Shown piece after piece: positions 43,433 to 56,642 of a stretch of 64,000 nucleotides of DNA. A program made the position numbers and the translations under genes. The notes under the pieces are model-generated. The model was not told the DNA's origin. It saw only the letters and a program-made list of their open reading frames with translations, and did no database searches. Source of the stretch: Blastobasis lacticolella (Eukaryota > Arthropoda > Insecta > Lepidoptera > Blastobasidae). Each line of letters starts with the position of its first letter. Position 1 is the first letter of the stretch. The DNA lies in NCBI GenBank assembly GCA_905147135.1, contig LR990060.1:7394001-7458000 (forward strand), in the 5' to 3' direction.

Positions 43433-44135
43433 TTTTTTATTTATTTCCTTTTTTTTGTATTACAACAAAAATCCATCCAAACACTTCGAAAAAGTTGTGC
43501 GCTTACAATTTAGTAGCATAAGACACTTTACGTATTTTGTATAGACATGACGGGAACGAAAGCAACATTTAAAATTAAAACCAAAACGACAGATTTCTGA
43601 TGCACAAACCGCAGATAATCGTTCACAACGCAACGGCTTCCAAAAAAATATTATGACAGAGCATTCGGAACGCATCAAAATAATTACTGGCCCCAACGCT
43701 TCCTTCGATTTAAAAAAAGAAACGAAGATTGGCGCGAAAAAACGTTGCGTTCTTTCAATAGGATATCGATCGGGATCTAATGGTGTAATCACACGGTTGG
43801 CGCCAAAATACACGCCTTCGTTTCAAAATGGGATGCTCGACCACACCTAGCTCCCAACACTACTATTTACACATTAAGTCTGACAGGCTACTTAAGAGTC
43901 CTATAATTATTTTTAAGTGTACATATGCGTGAAAGGAAGTTATTTTTTTTGGGAACGAAATTTTGTAATGGATTTTCGGGCTGGATTCCGATAATTGTTT
44001 AGTAGCTCGGATCAAACAGCTGTGTGGCGCTGACCGAATCGTAGGGACGGTTGCAATGATTGTACCTATTACGCATTTAAAGATAAATATTCAAGATCTT
44101 CCTTACAGTGAAATGACTGGGTATGTCATTTTTTT
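43433..44135 (-). other. Poxn large intron segment, possible low-copy DNA
   Basis: 43500-43850 shows no similarity to repeats in this window and contains several TAAT cores. It might be regulatory, but I have no positive evidence. Confidence 0.3.
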
Positions 44136-44148
44136 TTTTTTTTTATTC

Positions 44149-44186
44149 AATAATTTAAGTTGCATTCAAATGCAACTTAAATTATT
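44149..44186. repeat. Perfect 38-bp hairpin
   Basis: AATAATTTAAGTTGCATT and its exact inverse, with a 2-base loop, following a T-run of about 17. Confidence 0.7.
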
Positions 44187-44919
44187 TTAATGATATATTT
44201 ACTATAGAATTAGGACATAATAATGACAAGGCATAAAATGTACCGTACAAAACGTACGAGACGAGCACAAATAACGTTTTGATTTTCGCCATGAACAATG
44301 CAATGCATGGCGACTATTTTCGAACCATTCGCTTTCGGTCCTACCAATATAATTACAAAATTGAAAACCGTTGTACTCGAGGCGAGCGGTTCAAAGATCT
44401 GCTTCTTTAGACAGGACACTACAGTTTTGACGACACCAGCTTGACCTTCGAAAAAAATTTTCGATTTAGTAGATCACTATAGGCTGTAGCTTTTCTGAAA
44501 ATCGCTTAAATAAGTTCAACTCAGCTTCTTTGTGTCATTATATTGCACTTTAGCACAAATATACTGCTTTCCATCGGCCCCTAGCCAGCTTGTTTGTCCA
44601 TGCAGCGTAAAAACGTTACTAGCAGAAGCGTAGAGTGTTCACAGAGCACAGAGATGGGTATCACTGCGCTACGATACACGCCGAATGAGTTAGCTCACTT
44701 CCTTGAAACGATTATCGATTTGGCGCATTCAAACTTTGGGGCAACTTCTTTCTTATTATTTTTAGAATTTCAGCGTATTTATGGGGTAAGTACTTGCCTT
44801 TTTTTTAAACTGTACCTTACATCTCAGTGAAATAAATAGTTAGTAGTAAGACAACAGCACAAAGCTAAAGCATTCAGCAGCATAAAGTTTGTGTGCAGGA
44901 GCTTTTTCCATTATTGCGT

Positions 44920-45035
44920 TCTCCAACAGCCTACCAAGCGTGGAGATTATAGAAATAACCTCCCCTTTCATGAGAGAAGACCTATGTCCTGCAGTGTACT
45001 GTTATGGGCTGTGATGATAATGTAGTAAGACCACC
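44920..45035 (+). mobile_element. RTE-type (ATG)n-tailed repeat
   Basis: CTACCAAGCGTGGAGATTAT and TGGGCTGTGATGATAATG blocks, as at 46255-46405. Plus orientation, no ORF. Confidence 0.5.
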
Positions 45036-45109
45036 TCCATTGATATGTTATGTATATGTATGTAGTAAGACATTTAAATAGGTATTATATAAGAAAATAG
45101 AAATAGGCA

Positions 45110-45640
45110 TGACAGCGCACGCTTTTAACCGCACTCGACGCGTTCCACTTCTCAATTTTTGACACGAGACAATTTTCTGACTACTAGACTTCTTCATTGA
45201 GCTAACTCATAGGGCCTATATGAGTGCCGTAAGCAACTTTTCCGAATCCAATGCCAATCCCGTAAGCACCAAAGCTTGTGATAGGAGCCTCGGCGTAACC
45301 GCGGCGGCATTCCACGGCGCGCGCCGCTCCGTTTGCGCGCGACGCTTTTTGCCACTCCCGCGCATCAATCATCCCTTGACACATCCAATATCGGTTTTTG
45401 CCGCGCGGTCCGCTACGCGCCCGCTAGATGGCGTTGCAGCACTCAGCGGCTTATTACCGATTTCTATTACACTTTCCAACTGTTTCCCTCTAGCGTTCTA
45501 GCTAATGGGGTGAGATTCGCCGGGGCGTGCGAGCGTCCGTTAATGACGCATTGATTCGATATTAATTCGCGGCGAGATGACGCGCTGTAATAATGCCGCA
45601 AGGTGCTAGGCTACTCTCTGGCTACTCTAGGAATACGAGG
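45110..45640. other. G+C-rich intron patch
   Basis: 45220-45560 is clearly richer in C+G and CpG than its surroundings. On minus a 60-codon frame (45384-45202) has GAYGIGIGFGKVAYG. I cannot assign it; see the rejected list. Confidence 0.35.
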
Positions 45641-46254
45641 CACTTTTTTCTTGGAGCAAAAAATTGTGAGACGCATAAAATGAGCGTTAACGACAGAGTG
45701 GTGCGTTTTTTCTTTTTAGCCGCTCGAGCTACGTAAATATGGTTTCCTTAATTCGTTTTTAAATTGATTGACATTTATTGTGGCGCGTGCTATTTTGTTC
45801 TGCCAGCTGCTTAGCTGGCTGCAATGTCATTGATCGATCGCTTAATCTTTCAGTAGTCTGTTGGTTGTTATATAAACATTAATTTTGCTAGTGATCTATT
45901 AACTATGCGTTCACACAGTGCTCGTCTCGTCGTCTGCTATGTGAACACACAGCGTTCAATATGGCTACGTGATTGGTCGCGTAGTGCCGATCGCCACTGA
46001 AGTATTGTCAGTTGGGACCCTGTGCGTTCGCAGTATAAGGCTGTGGAATGAGAGATTTTCTCTGAAGATTACAACATGGAGTTCTTCAAGAAACTGGTGA
46101 AAACGTATTTTCAGAGTCGGCAGCACTTCTCCTGGTATAGCAAAGGCTCATAAGCTGCGATAACTGCTTACCATCAAACCGTAAGCTTGTTTGCCACCTT
46201 AGTGATATAAAAGAAGATAAACTCCGTGAACTACAAAAGAGACCGTGGCATTAT

Positions 46255-46405
46255 CTGTTTTGTATTTTTAATACTGCGGTAGCCTGCGCGCCTGTCAAGC
46301 GTTCCTCGATGTCCCAATAATTGCAATGTCCTCCACTGATGCGGTGGAGACTCATGTCCAGCAGTGGACTGTTTGGGCTGTGATGATAATGATGATGAGT
46401 TATGT
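46255..46405 (+). mobile_element. RTE-type (ATG)n-tailed repeat
   Basis: The GTCCAGCAGTGGACTG block and the tail GGGCTGTGATGATAATGATG are diagnostic of this lepidopteran repeat type. Confidence 0.6.
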
Positions 46406-46954
46406 AATTGGGATATACTGTTACGATACGATATTTTATAACGTGCGTACATTAGCTATTTTGCATTTATATGGCTATTTTCCAAGGGGGGCCTGGCCCC
46501 TGACGTGGCCGAAGAAGCCGAGTAAATCGCCAATGTAAAGTCAGTGAGCACCCGATCCTGGGGTGATCACCAGACCATTCTGGGGTGGGCACGGCCCACC
46601 CGGGCCCCCTCTTCCTACGCCTATGCGTGCGTAGCCCCGCCAAACATTGAGGTTTTGTAGATTTATAATAAGTAATAATAATATACCCGCACGGGGTGCC
46701 AATCGGTTCCCGAGACTGTACAAATAGTCTCAGACTTCCCTAGCAAAAGTCCTTGGTCAACCTCGCTTTGCCACCGGCATTGGGAAGCATACCTAACGGG
46801 TGGCGAGATAATTGTGGTACCTAAGTTGGGTTAGCCTTAAATGTACGAAATGGTCACCCATCCAGTTATTGTGCGTTGCTAATCTTTTGTTATCGGGCTC
46901 GCAAGCACGTTGCAAACTGCGGACTGGGGCTGCAGTAAACTTTCATTATAATAA

Positions 46955-47148
46955 GCATCGATGAGCTCCCAACCACAGGAGGTTTGGACTATGACATGGG
47001 ATCGTTAAAAAAGTATATTAACGGTCTTAAGAGGGGGGCGACGCATTGGTAACTCTCCTGGTGTTGCTGATCTCCATAGGCGGCGGTGACTACTTTCCGT
47101 CAGGTGGCCCGCTTGCTTGTTTGTCTGCCGTATAACATAAAAAAAATC
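46955..47148 (+). mobile_element. LINE 1-family 3' end fragment
   Basis: Matches 18920-19120: GATGAGCTCCCAACCACAGG, GACTATGACATGGGATCGTT, CATAGGCGGCGGTGACTACT and the end GTATAACATAAAAAAA. It carries a few frame-breaking changes. Confidence 0.8.
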
Positions 47149-47682
47149 GGCGGCCTTTTAGGCTTCCCAACTCCCACTCAAAACGCAAAGCTATGTAATA
47201 TGTGTGTATGTATGTATGATATACCTGTACACCACAAAACGCACGTAATAACGTCACCAGCGTACAGACAGCGACGGTCAAATTGCCATCGGACCATAGA
47301 AAAGCGACGGATTTCGCGTACCGTGCCACCAACTTATCTCTCCAGTGGACGAAATCGGAACTATGGCATTATGACAGATTGAAACGCCCACTTCTTGGTC
47401 GCTGGCGACGCCGCCAACTGAACAGATAAGTTGGTTCCCCTGTAAAGCTCGGATTCATGGCGATAACGCGCGCTTTACGACTAGCAAGATTATGTTGTCA
47501 ATATTATTACTCGCCTCTTAATACCGTAAAGCCGATTCATAAATCAAACAGGACAATTATTGCTTTATAGAAGGGATTTGTACAGGATGGGAGCTCATCG
47601 TGAAGCGTGATCTTTTAACTATAAATTCAACTATTTGCACCTATACCTAGTTAACTTAAATTACTCATATATTTTTACGGTC

Positions 47683-47790
47683 ACGCAGGGTCACGGAGGT
47701 CAGATGGCAATCGCTACACTATAATTACCAGATCTGCCGAATCCTGGATAATAGACAAGGCGGACCCCGGGCCCTTGTGCGCGACACAGT
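47683..47790 (+). mobile_element. SINE family A, copy 7 (partial body)
   Basis: GGGTCACGGAGGTCAGATGG to CGGACCCCGGGCCCTTGTGC. Head and remaining body are absent. Confidence 0.7.
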
Positions 47791-48855
47791 TTATTCTAGT
47801 AATTTTCTAATAATATTTAATAATACTTTTTACTGTGTTATTTTAGCACACGATGTTATCCTTTGACATATCTCTTAAAAACCGTTTTTTAATCTACTGA
47901 CAGCTTTTGCAGCCTGTATACAGGATTTATAGAGTTTCAATGGAAATGGTTGCGGTGTTTCTGTGACTCGGTGCGCGGAGGCCGACTTTTATGACGATTC
48001 ATTTTGACGTTTGATGAAAATAATCTAGGCCCCATCCAGCCAGTAACTGCCCGCGTTTGTATGGGGCCGTAATATGTAAAACCTCTTTGGGGTATTGAGT
48101 GTTATTCGTCGTTCGTTCGAATTATAAATAGGTAAGTATGATCTAGGCGTTTGGAGTGTATGAGCCCCATATCTACATGACATACGCAAGTTACCTAGTC
48201 TTCTTTTGGATGCATGATTCTTAAGGACTGACAGATCAAACTGGAACACGTTGTTCCTAGAATAAGGGTCATTATCGTATCACGTATTTTGGAACGCAAA
48301 TTTTTTACATCATCTTTCACTGTATTTTTCACTCTATCACTCAGTTGGACTCCACACACTTTCCTTAGTGACCTCATTTCCACCTTATTTATTCTACTTT
48401 ATACATACAATATATTGGCTTACAATATACGTACCTATAGATAAACTACTCCAACAATGTATCTATATGATTAAGACCGTAATGTGGCTGCAATTTCTGT
48501 CTGTCGGTGTCTCATTTGAGTGGCGAAATATTCGAATATCGTAAATAATTATGTGAACTTCCTTTGCGTGGTGTAATTACTAGGCTATGCGCATGATCGA
48601 ATTAAACCTCCTTCCTGGCGACCGCTTGGCCTTCATTGGACCTTGCCCTTAAGTTGACTTCGATTCAGTTGGCAGATCATTTTATTTATTTATTAACTTA
48701 TAGTTTATTGTACACGATACTGGCAATAAATACAAAGCAAATGTAAATATGACATGTTTGTATACAATAAAGAATAAAGAAAAGGCACTACTTATTTTAA
48801 TGAAGACATTTTTTCATGCAGGAATCTTCCCCTGGGAACTTCCTTGGTACAATTT

Positions 48856-49078
48856 GGGTAATTTTCATACAGTCGATACAATTTGGAGACCTTGGATCTC
48901 CCCCTGGGAACTTCCTGGGTGCAATCTGATTAAGCATATCTAGAGCATGGATGGAAGAGGCTTAGATTTCGCAACGTACCTAACTAATCCAGAAGTAAAC
49001 GAACTAGCTCGGTACTTAGAGAGTTCCCAGGGGGAGATCCAAGGTCTCCAAATTGTCTCAATTGTATGAAAATTACCC
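48856..49078. mobile_element. 223-bp foldback element
   Basis: 56-bp arms, 48856-48911 and 49023-49078, are inverted repeats of each other except for a 7-bp block. The arms start GGGTAATTTTCATAC. About 110 bp lies between. A direct repeat around CCCCTGGGAACTTCCT occurs at the left arm's inner end and again just outside the element near 48829. No ORF or clear target duplication. Confidence 0.6.
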
Positions 49079-49989
49079 ATAGGCCCGTTTTGCAAAAAAG
49101 AGCATGTTACGGATTTTTAATTAATTTAAACTTGGTAGCCCAATGCAGTGGCATGCATCATGTGTAATAAAATACGTATATTCTATTGCGTATTAAGCGT
49201 GCACCATCTTATCTTTGTGACCAGAAAAAGCCCTGTTTACTTTATAAAGGTAACCTACTAACAAATGATTCATTCACGCTATGACGAACTAATCAACAGT
49301 AATTTCCAACCAAATAATCACGATATTGCCCTAGCAAAAACAATTTGAACCCCCCGAACACCCAGCCCTTTAACCCTGTGACCGTCCGTGTGGCTATTAG
49401 AGGCAGATAACAGGCCTGATAGGTGACATCGCGACAGGTGCCGACTCCCATGGGCCCTTTACGCCATTACTCTTACAAATTGCCTGGCCATCCGATTCCC
49501 AGCGAGATTGTGTACGTAAAAATACCTAATTATTCGAATTTTCGAAAGCCCCGCGCTTTGGTTCGAAATTCGAATCGGTTTACTTTTTTATTGTCATTTA
49601 TTTCTCGGTGGCCAGTGTTCTTTCTTTCATAACTTTCCGAGGGAATGTGTGGTGGATTTGTTTTTTGTCTTCCCGACCGGCCAGTCCGTTTTTGTTCGGA
49701 TCGCGTTGATCGCTTCATTATTTAAAAAAAAATTTGAGAAGATAAGACTGGTTGCCGAAAAAGATAAGGAGATTTTGAAAAATGATACGCTTGCCGCATA
49801 GGATTGTGTGATAATAGGTTTTGGAACGAAATTTGTCACAGAGATAAGCGTTAATCTGCGGTTGATATTGTTTTTTGCTTATCTAAGCTCTACTAGATAT
49901 AGGTTGGTACAAAAACGATTTTATACTTGTGCATTGTGATTTATTTACCAAATCGATAATCATTTTGTCGCATCATATTATACTATTTA

Positions 49990-50220
49990 CGCTGTAACTT
50001 CTTTAGGTAAGTATTTTGGTCTTCAATACATAGGACATAGGTACCTCGGTAGCGGGAACCTCATTGAGTTTCGGAATAAATTATAGCCTATGTCCTATTA
50101 CAGGCTACAATACTGCCAAATTTCATCCAAATCCATTCAGTAGTTTTTGTGTGAAGGAGAAACACACATCCAAAAAAACATCCTTACAAACTTTCGCATT
50201 TATAATATTAAGTAGGATTC
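49990..50220 (+). mobile_element. Lepidopteran interspersed repeat (unclassified)
   Basis: The segment CCATTCAGTAGTTTTTGTGTG to ACTTTCGCATTTATAATATT is a recurrent ending in moth and butterfly genomes, as I recall. A related block is near 63405-63480. The class is uncertain. Confidence 0.45.
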
Positions 50221-50684
50221 TTATATTCTCTTCCCCATATTATGAAACGTTCAAAACCGCCAGCAGCGTTATTTATGTTTAAATATACACAGTAATTTAT
50301 TCACAAAATATCGCATATTTACTGTCATCGATAAAATCTGACAGCTGTATACACACGGATAGAGACAAAAACTGAGTTTACACGTTGACACCGCTGATGA
50401 TGTCGTAAATTCAGTAATGAGGTAGGTATTTTATACGCGCATCAATCATCTGTGTGTCGATGAAGGGAGCGACGCGGTTAATGACGAATGAGTCGGAAAA
50501 AACTAATGAATTGCCCGATAAAGTACCTGATGGCGCAGCGTGTTATTTTGACGAAATCTGTGTTGAAATTGACACACTGCAGCTATTGCAAGACTGCAAC
50601 GTCGTTGTATAGCTTGTTTATGTTATTTAAGGCAATTCTATAGGTAAATAATTCGATATAAATTTAAATTTGCTTGAACAACTC

Positions 50685-50885
50685 ACACAATGCCATCTAG
50701 CCCCAAAGTAAGATAGACTATTTATATATTTTTAAATACAAACTTATTATACATATAACACCCAGACCCGTAACAGAAATAAAAATTCATCATTTGAATT
50801 TCTGCTCGACCGGAAAACGAACCCGAGACCTCTTGCGTGGCATGTGACACTAAACTATGGTAAGCTATAGTTTGGAAAGCTGAAA
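50685..50885 (-). mobile_element. SINE family B, copy 2
   Basis: Inverted: the tail CAATGCCATCTAGCCCCAAA is at left; on minus the head has CCACGCAAGAGGTCTCGGG and GTTCGTTTTCCGGTCGAGC (box B-like), then TCTGTTACGGGTCTGGGTG. Confidence 0.7.
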
Positions 50886-51029
50886 TAGAATTTGATAAAC
50901 AGTGGTGACAATCATTATCATCATCATTACTTTGGCTCTTTCGGGGCCCGGAGTTAACCAAAATTAAAAAAAAAACAGCAGTGGCAATATTCTGGTTAAA
51001 AACAAGCATTTAAGTGTTGTTAATTCGAT

Positions 51030-51371
51030 CATTTTGGCGTTAATGTCCCGGTTGTCCTCCTTGACCATGGTACAGGATTCGGCAGATCAGGTAATGTCAG
51101 TGGAGCGACTGCCATCTGATCTCCGTAACCCTGCTACTAGAGGAATTTGACCAGATTGGATCATGGTTACAAATTCAGTTGCCCGAATTTGCAGGTTTCA
51201 TCACGATGTTTTCCCTCACCGTAAGAGCATCGGTTAGAATTCAACTAATGTACTATAACTCAGAAAAGAGTCTATGGCCGTAGCGGGGTTCGAATCCGGT
51301 ACCTCTTTCTTACGAGTTGGATACCTAAACCACTTGGCCATCAACGCTCCTACTCGGCCACCGACGCTCTA
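51030..51371 (-). mobile_element. SINE family A, copy 8 (full length)
   Basis: Full inverted copy from GTTAATGTCCCGGTTGTCC to a head with GGGGTTCGAATCCGGTACC. The last part of the head (CTCGGCCACCGACGCTC) is repeated at 51353-51371. Confidence 0.85.
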
Positions 51372-53149
51372 AACAAAATCTATATACCGAACTCATATTT
51401 TTCAAAAACAAAAATTTATTTCAAAGGTTTGTTCCTATTTTTTATAACACAAACAACATGTAAATTATCGTGTATTCAGCCGTATTAGAGTCCCGGTAAA
51501 ACTATGTATTTTTGTCAATGCTCATGCAATGTATTATTGTTCAAGCAAATGTTTAGCAGTTTAGATAAACGTGAGCGGGCAACACTGGCTCAATTACTTG
51601 CACGACTGTCCACTAAAGTGTTGGCAGCACTGAATAATTAATGTTTCAATATTGTTTGTACTGGTGTTAATGCCTGTCTAGCATGTCACTGGCCAACCGA
51701 TGGTTATCTGCATTTTTTCAATAATAAACAAATAGTACAATTTAAATTCTCTGTTTAATTAGATTTGAAATTGTGGGTTCTTATTTTCCGTAGTACTTAT
51801 GTTTATGATGAAATAACATTTGAATTTATTGGGTCATTGTAGTTTTTTCATTTATGTTACATGCAATAAAAGTGCATAAATCGTAGATGTTAGTTAGTTA
51901 GGGGCGACATTTACCGCTTACCATCAGGTGGTCTGTCTGCTCGTTTGTCACAGAGTAGCACAAAAATGAGTTTTATTTAAATTTAGATAATTTTGCATCT
52001 TTGTCTCCATGCACTACCTATTTGAATGGTTGTATGGATAACATATTGAGTGCTTAAGTGAATGTCTTAGCTATTTTATTCTACTCCTATTTAAAATTAA
52101 GACTAGAAAGAGTAAGAATCAGAAACAAATACCAATATGTCCACAAGAACTAAAAAAATATTCTTAATTCATTTTTGTCATATTAACTAATTTTAGTGCG
52201 TAATAAAAAAAAATCTTACAATAGTAATCAATATAACAATAAAAGTTTTATTTTCTTACATTGTTTCTTATTCATAGCTTCACGTAACATTTTTCCCTAC
52301 AAAAGACATCAACGCGCTCGCCGTGTTAATTAAATAATTATTTTTGTTACAGACGAATACTGCAAACGATAAATTAGGTGGTTAATGTATATTTTCAGCT
52401 ACATATCCCAAATGAAAGCTATAATCAGTTATAGACTGTGCCTAAGGTTATCCTACGTCATCGACTACAAGAAAATTTCCACTTTGTAGCGATAGCAAAA
52501 GTTTAGTAGACCCACAAAACGTTGGTCAGCCCGTGCACAATCAGGTCGAAAAAAAAATTTTTTGTGACTATTCTTAGCAATAGTATTTACTTATCCTCTT
52601 ATGTGGATTCTAGAAGTATAAAGAACCGGTGTGCCTCACATCCTCTTGGCAGTTTCGCTTTTCAGCCACATTTTTTGGGCTAATTTGTGCACGGGGGCCA
52701 ACGTTTTGTGGGTCTCCTACACCATTACTATTACTACAAAGTGTAAAATATGCACATCCGCTTGTTCCTTCCTCGTAGAGCTTCGTCTCTGTCGCACACA
52801 ATGCGAGTACATACGAAGACTCGAAACCTGAAACTAGCCGAAGTACATTATTTAGTGTAAATGCTGTTATTCATTCGACTTACGTAAATATTGTCTCAAT
52901 GTAAATTCTACTTACGGACAGAGGCTACGTCGTTAATAGCTAAATTGGTATCTTAATAAATTTGCGAAATAAACTTGTATGGACATATTTACGTACCTTC
53001 GACTTGCGCAAATAGTGAAGGGTTTATGTCGAACATGAACTTCTAGGATGTTAAATAGGTTAGATTTCGACGGTATCATAGATTTCAGGATTAAATACTT
53101 ATATTATTATGTTGGCAAACTCGGTTCTGGTGGCGCTGTTGTTGATAAT

Positions 53150-53462
53150 AAACATTTTGACGACCTGAGTGCTTCAGTGGTCAACATGCCGGTCTGCCAC
53201 GCAAGAGGTCCCGGCTTTTATTATTATTATTATATACTTTATTGCACATGAAAAGAGTTAAAGAAAAAATTTGATTACCTTCCGGGCAGAAATTGAGTTT
53301 TATTTTCTGTTACGGGTCTGTGTGTTTTATGTACAATAAGTATGTATTTAAACGTATTTAAGTAGTATATCGGTTATCTAGCACCCATAGCACAAGATTT
53401 GCTTACTTTGGGGCCAGATGGCGCTATGTGAATTTGTCTACGAATATTTATTTATTTTTTAT
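53150..53462 (+). mobile_element. SINE family B, copy 3, with internal insertion
   Basis: The tRNA-like head ACGACCTGAGTGCTTCAGTG and CCACGCAAGAGGTCCCGG is cut at 53216 by about 65 bp starting with (TTA)n and TATACTTTATTGCACATG. The body resumes with CGGGCAGAAATTGAG and TGTTACGGGTCTGTGTG, then the tail GTTATCTAGCACCCATAGC. Confidence 0.7.
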
Positions 53463-53589
53463 TTATTTATTTATTTACATTTCGAAATGGCGATACTTAG
53501 TTCCGGTTTGTACTGCCTATGAAATAATATATTCAATCCTGAAATCTATTGTACATAGTTCATGTTCGTAGAGCACCGTCTATATTTTT

Positions 53590-53980
53590 TATTTAACGCA
53601 CTAACAAATAAGGACACAGCCCATCTGATAAGCGATAACTGTCACCCATAACATCTACGATTCATGCATTCCGTTTGCACGAAACAAAAATTCAGAACCG
53701 CAGGCGCGTTGTCATTGTGAGGACTAAGATGAAATGCCTCATGCCTGTAATTGCGCTGGCTACCTTTTCCTTCAAACCGGAACACAATAATGCAAGCATT
53801 GTTGCTTGGCGGCAGAAATAGAAAAGGCGGTAGTACTGACACAAGCGGACTCCTCAGGCTTGACAGAGTCCGACCACCTGATAAGATGAAATGCCTCATG
53901 TCTGTAATTGCGCTGGCTAAACAGACTGCACAGCCCTACAGCCTCCTCAGGGCGAAATCTCAGCGCGCTCATATTAGCAC
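53590..53980 (-). mobile_element. LINE tail fragment with internal duplication
   Basis: CACAGCCCATCTGATAAGCG is typical of an inverted lepidopteran LINE tail. A 38-bp segment beginning AAGATGAAATGCCTCATG is present at 53728-53765 and again at 53883-53920. Confidence 0.5.
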
Positions 53981-55259
53981 ATACAGAGTGATATCACAGG
54001 TAATAGACAATTCGCACTTGACCGCAACAGTGCTAATTGGGCAACTCTTGAGTTTGCGAAGCGTACGAACTCTGCATTAACACGGGAGAATGTTATCTTT
54101 CGCTGTATGGACAGTCGGTTATAGCAACTGGCTGATCCCTCCGTGAATTTAAACATTATAGTTGATTCCGCACAATCTTCAGCATCCTCGCGTCGTAGGC
54201 CATTGGCTCTCGCATCCGATTTGGTGATGTCAACCCATAATTTCCTGGACAGTGCGGAAACTAGCGGGAGCTGTATTCTATTTCTAGTAAAAAACCGAAG
54301 GGGTCTCCAATTGCAGCCAAGCTACGCACCGTAGGGTGCGTCCAAATCACGCGAATGCGCAATTGCTGCAAAGGCTCGCGGGCGCTTTTGGGTACCTTAC
54401 TTCTTCATTTGCTTATTTTTTCGGCCAGTTCTGGATTCGACCACTTCTTCATTAGACCAGTTCTAAATAGAACCGCAGGCATACACATTTTCAATTGCTT
54501 TGTACGTAGAAACGTTGTCGTGCGGCACGAGTGTGCTACGCGGTTGCTACACGGTAATGGCGCGGGCGCGACGCGTAGGCGTTGTCTGCCCGGTTTGCAA
54601 GCGGTGGCATATAAACATGCCGTAAGTCGGTGACATTTAATTAGACAAAACACATGTTGATACACTTTACATTCCTAAATTGCTCCATGACTTCTTGTGT
54701 GCAGTTTAGAAAACTGGCATAGTTTAGCAGTCTTTCTTATTTTGTTACGAGAAATATCGCGCATTTGTATAAATATTCTATAACAACGCATACAGGCACG
54801 TCGTATAACAGTAACACAGCCAATTTCAGCCTAAGATCTCAACTTCTTCACATTCGGTTTCCTCGCCTGTACATATACGGTTCACATTTCCTCCTAAGCT
54901 TGCACCGTTGTTTTTTATTCGGGCCGAACCAAGGACCTGTGAAAGTGGTGTTCAATGGCGCCGCCCCGCGCCATAAAAGGCCTTGGGCCGTAAAGCCGCG
55001 TTCACACTAATTACCGTCATTTGGCGCAAATAGGGCCATCGATCATAAAGGCCGTAACTCGGGCCGTAAATACGAGATGGGCGCGGACGAATGCCGCGTG
55101 CAAATACGACGTGGAGAGACCGGTGTGGCAGTTAGGTTAGTTTCTAAACTCGAAACTGTTAGTACTGGAAATCAATAGAATGCTCCAACTTGCATTGGGA
55201 GGTACCTGCTCGTATGTCCCTGGGTTTTTTTAATAGGAAAGCGCACGATCAATTTAATT

Positions 55260-55720
55260 CAATTCAATTCAAAATTTCTTTATTGATTAGGACATTAAAT
55301 ATCTCTTTCAATCGTCAAAAACGAGGGGGGTAGGAAAGTAGGAAGGAAACACACAGTGACACGCTGACCGCCCTATGGCCGTAGATAACGTATCCCTCGC
55401 CAACCACGACCAAACCATGCTGGACAATGCCAGGCAGAGCCGGAACGCTATATTATATTATATTAACGCTATATATATTGATCGAACGATTCACCTGATG
55501 GAAACCGTTGTCTAGGACATCAGCGATCTAAACGGAGGGTATGTGGTGCCTGCCTTTGACGTTTAACCATAGACATTTGAGGAACCCCGAGTTCGCGTTG
55601 GTGTCCTTTATTTGTAGTCTTTGGTAAAATCGCTACAGTTATGCGGAAGCCACAATATGAAAAGAAAAAGTGCAAAAGAAAGACTTCGGTAAGATGTTAT
55701 ATGAAACATGTTGAAAGCTT
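55260..55720 (-). mobile_element. LINE 3' fragments
   Basis: TTCAATTCAATTCAAAATTTC near 55258 is a common inverted LINE end. From 55490 on there is a second LINE-tail block (CACCTGATGGAAACCGTTGT and GAGGAACCCCGAGTTCGCG). Confidence 0.5.
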
Positions 55721-56264
55721 AATCTGTGAATACTTGATATTATCGGCGACATTTATTGATTTATAGTCAGAGGTCATTTCGAAAAAAAGTTTAGAAAGAA
55801 CTAACATCCATCACCCATACGTAAACCTTTTGGAGTATTGCGTATTTATAAGGCTTAATAAGAAAAATATACAGATTAGTCCTAGAAACAACTGTCTCAG
55901 ACACCACCTTGATGTAAAACGTAAGGCGCACAGTAACTTGAACACAGTTTGGTAGCCCTGTACGCCTATCCCGCCAACGAATCAACAATCAACACATGCA
56001 CAGTCGAACGTTCGTGCCTAACATCAGTTAGCTGTAAATTTTGATGAACACAATCGTATGGGCGATTAATAGGCAACCAATTACGTTGGAGTAGCTGATG
56101 ATAATTCGTGGAAACGTACGCTTCTGTAGCGGTTGGATTAGGCGCGCCTACGGCTTGGACTGTGACGAAAGGCTTCGGCAGTCTAGGAGAGCGGAGCCAA
56201 GACTGTCCGATTGATATAACACTAGTGAACAGCCCCGGCTTCGTACAGTTAAAAAAATGCTTGG

Positions 56265-56515
56265 AAATTCAGACAGTGCCATCTAGCCCCAAAGTAAGCA
56301 AAGCTTGTGTTATGGGTGTAACTGATAAACTACATTTATACTTTTTCAAATACATAAGTACTTAATATTAGTAATAATACTTATACTTAATATAATATGC
56401 TTGGACAAATTCACGGTGAGCAAAGCTTGTGTTATGAATGTAAGATAACTGATAAACTACTTATATACTTTCTTATAATACATTCTTATTATATAATATA
56501 CCCAGACCGTATATT
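56265..56515 (-). mobile_element. SINE family B, copy 4, internally duplicated
   Basis: Inverted tail with AGCAAAGCTTGTGTTATG at 56297 and again at 56419, each followed by AACTGATAAACTAC, so part of the tail is repeated in tandem. Confidence 0.65.
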
Positions 56516-56517
56516 AT

Positions 56518-56642
56518 TGGTTAGTATTCAACTAATGTATGTAACTTAGAAAAGAGTCATTGGTACATGGCCGCAGCAGGATTCAAACCCGGTACCTCTC
56601 GCTTACGAATCGGATACCCTAACCGCTCGGCCACCGACGCTA
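56518..56642 (-). mobile_element. SINE family A, copy 9 (head and adjoining body)
   Basis: GTATTCAACTAATGTATGTAA, then GGATTCAAACCCGGTACC and CGCTCGGCCACCGACGCT. The body beyond is missing; it directly adjoins SINE B copy 4. Confidence 0.8.

Noticed and set aside
45202..45384. Minus frame with GAYGIGIGFGKVAYG as a cuticle- or chorion-like exon
   Set aside because: Too short, no flanking exons found, and the region is simply G+C-rich.
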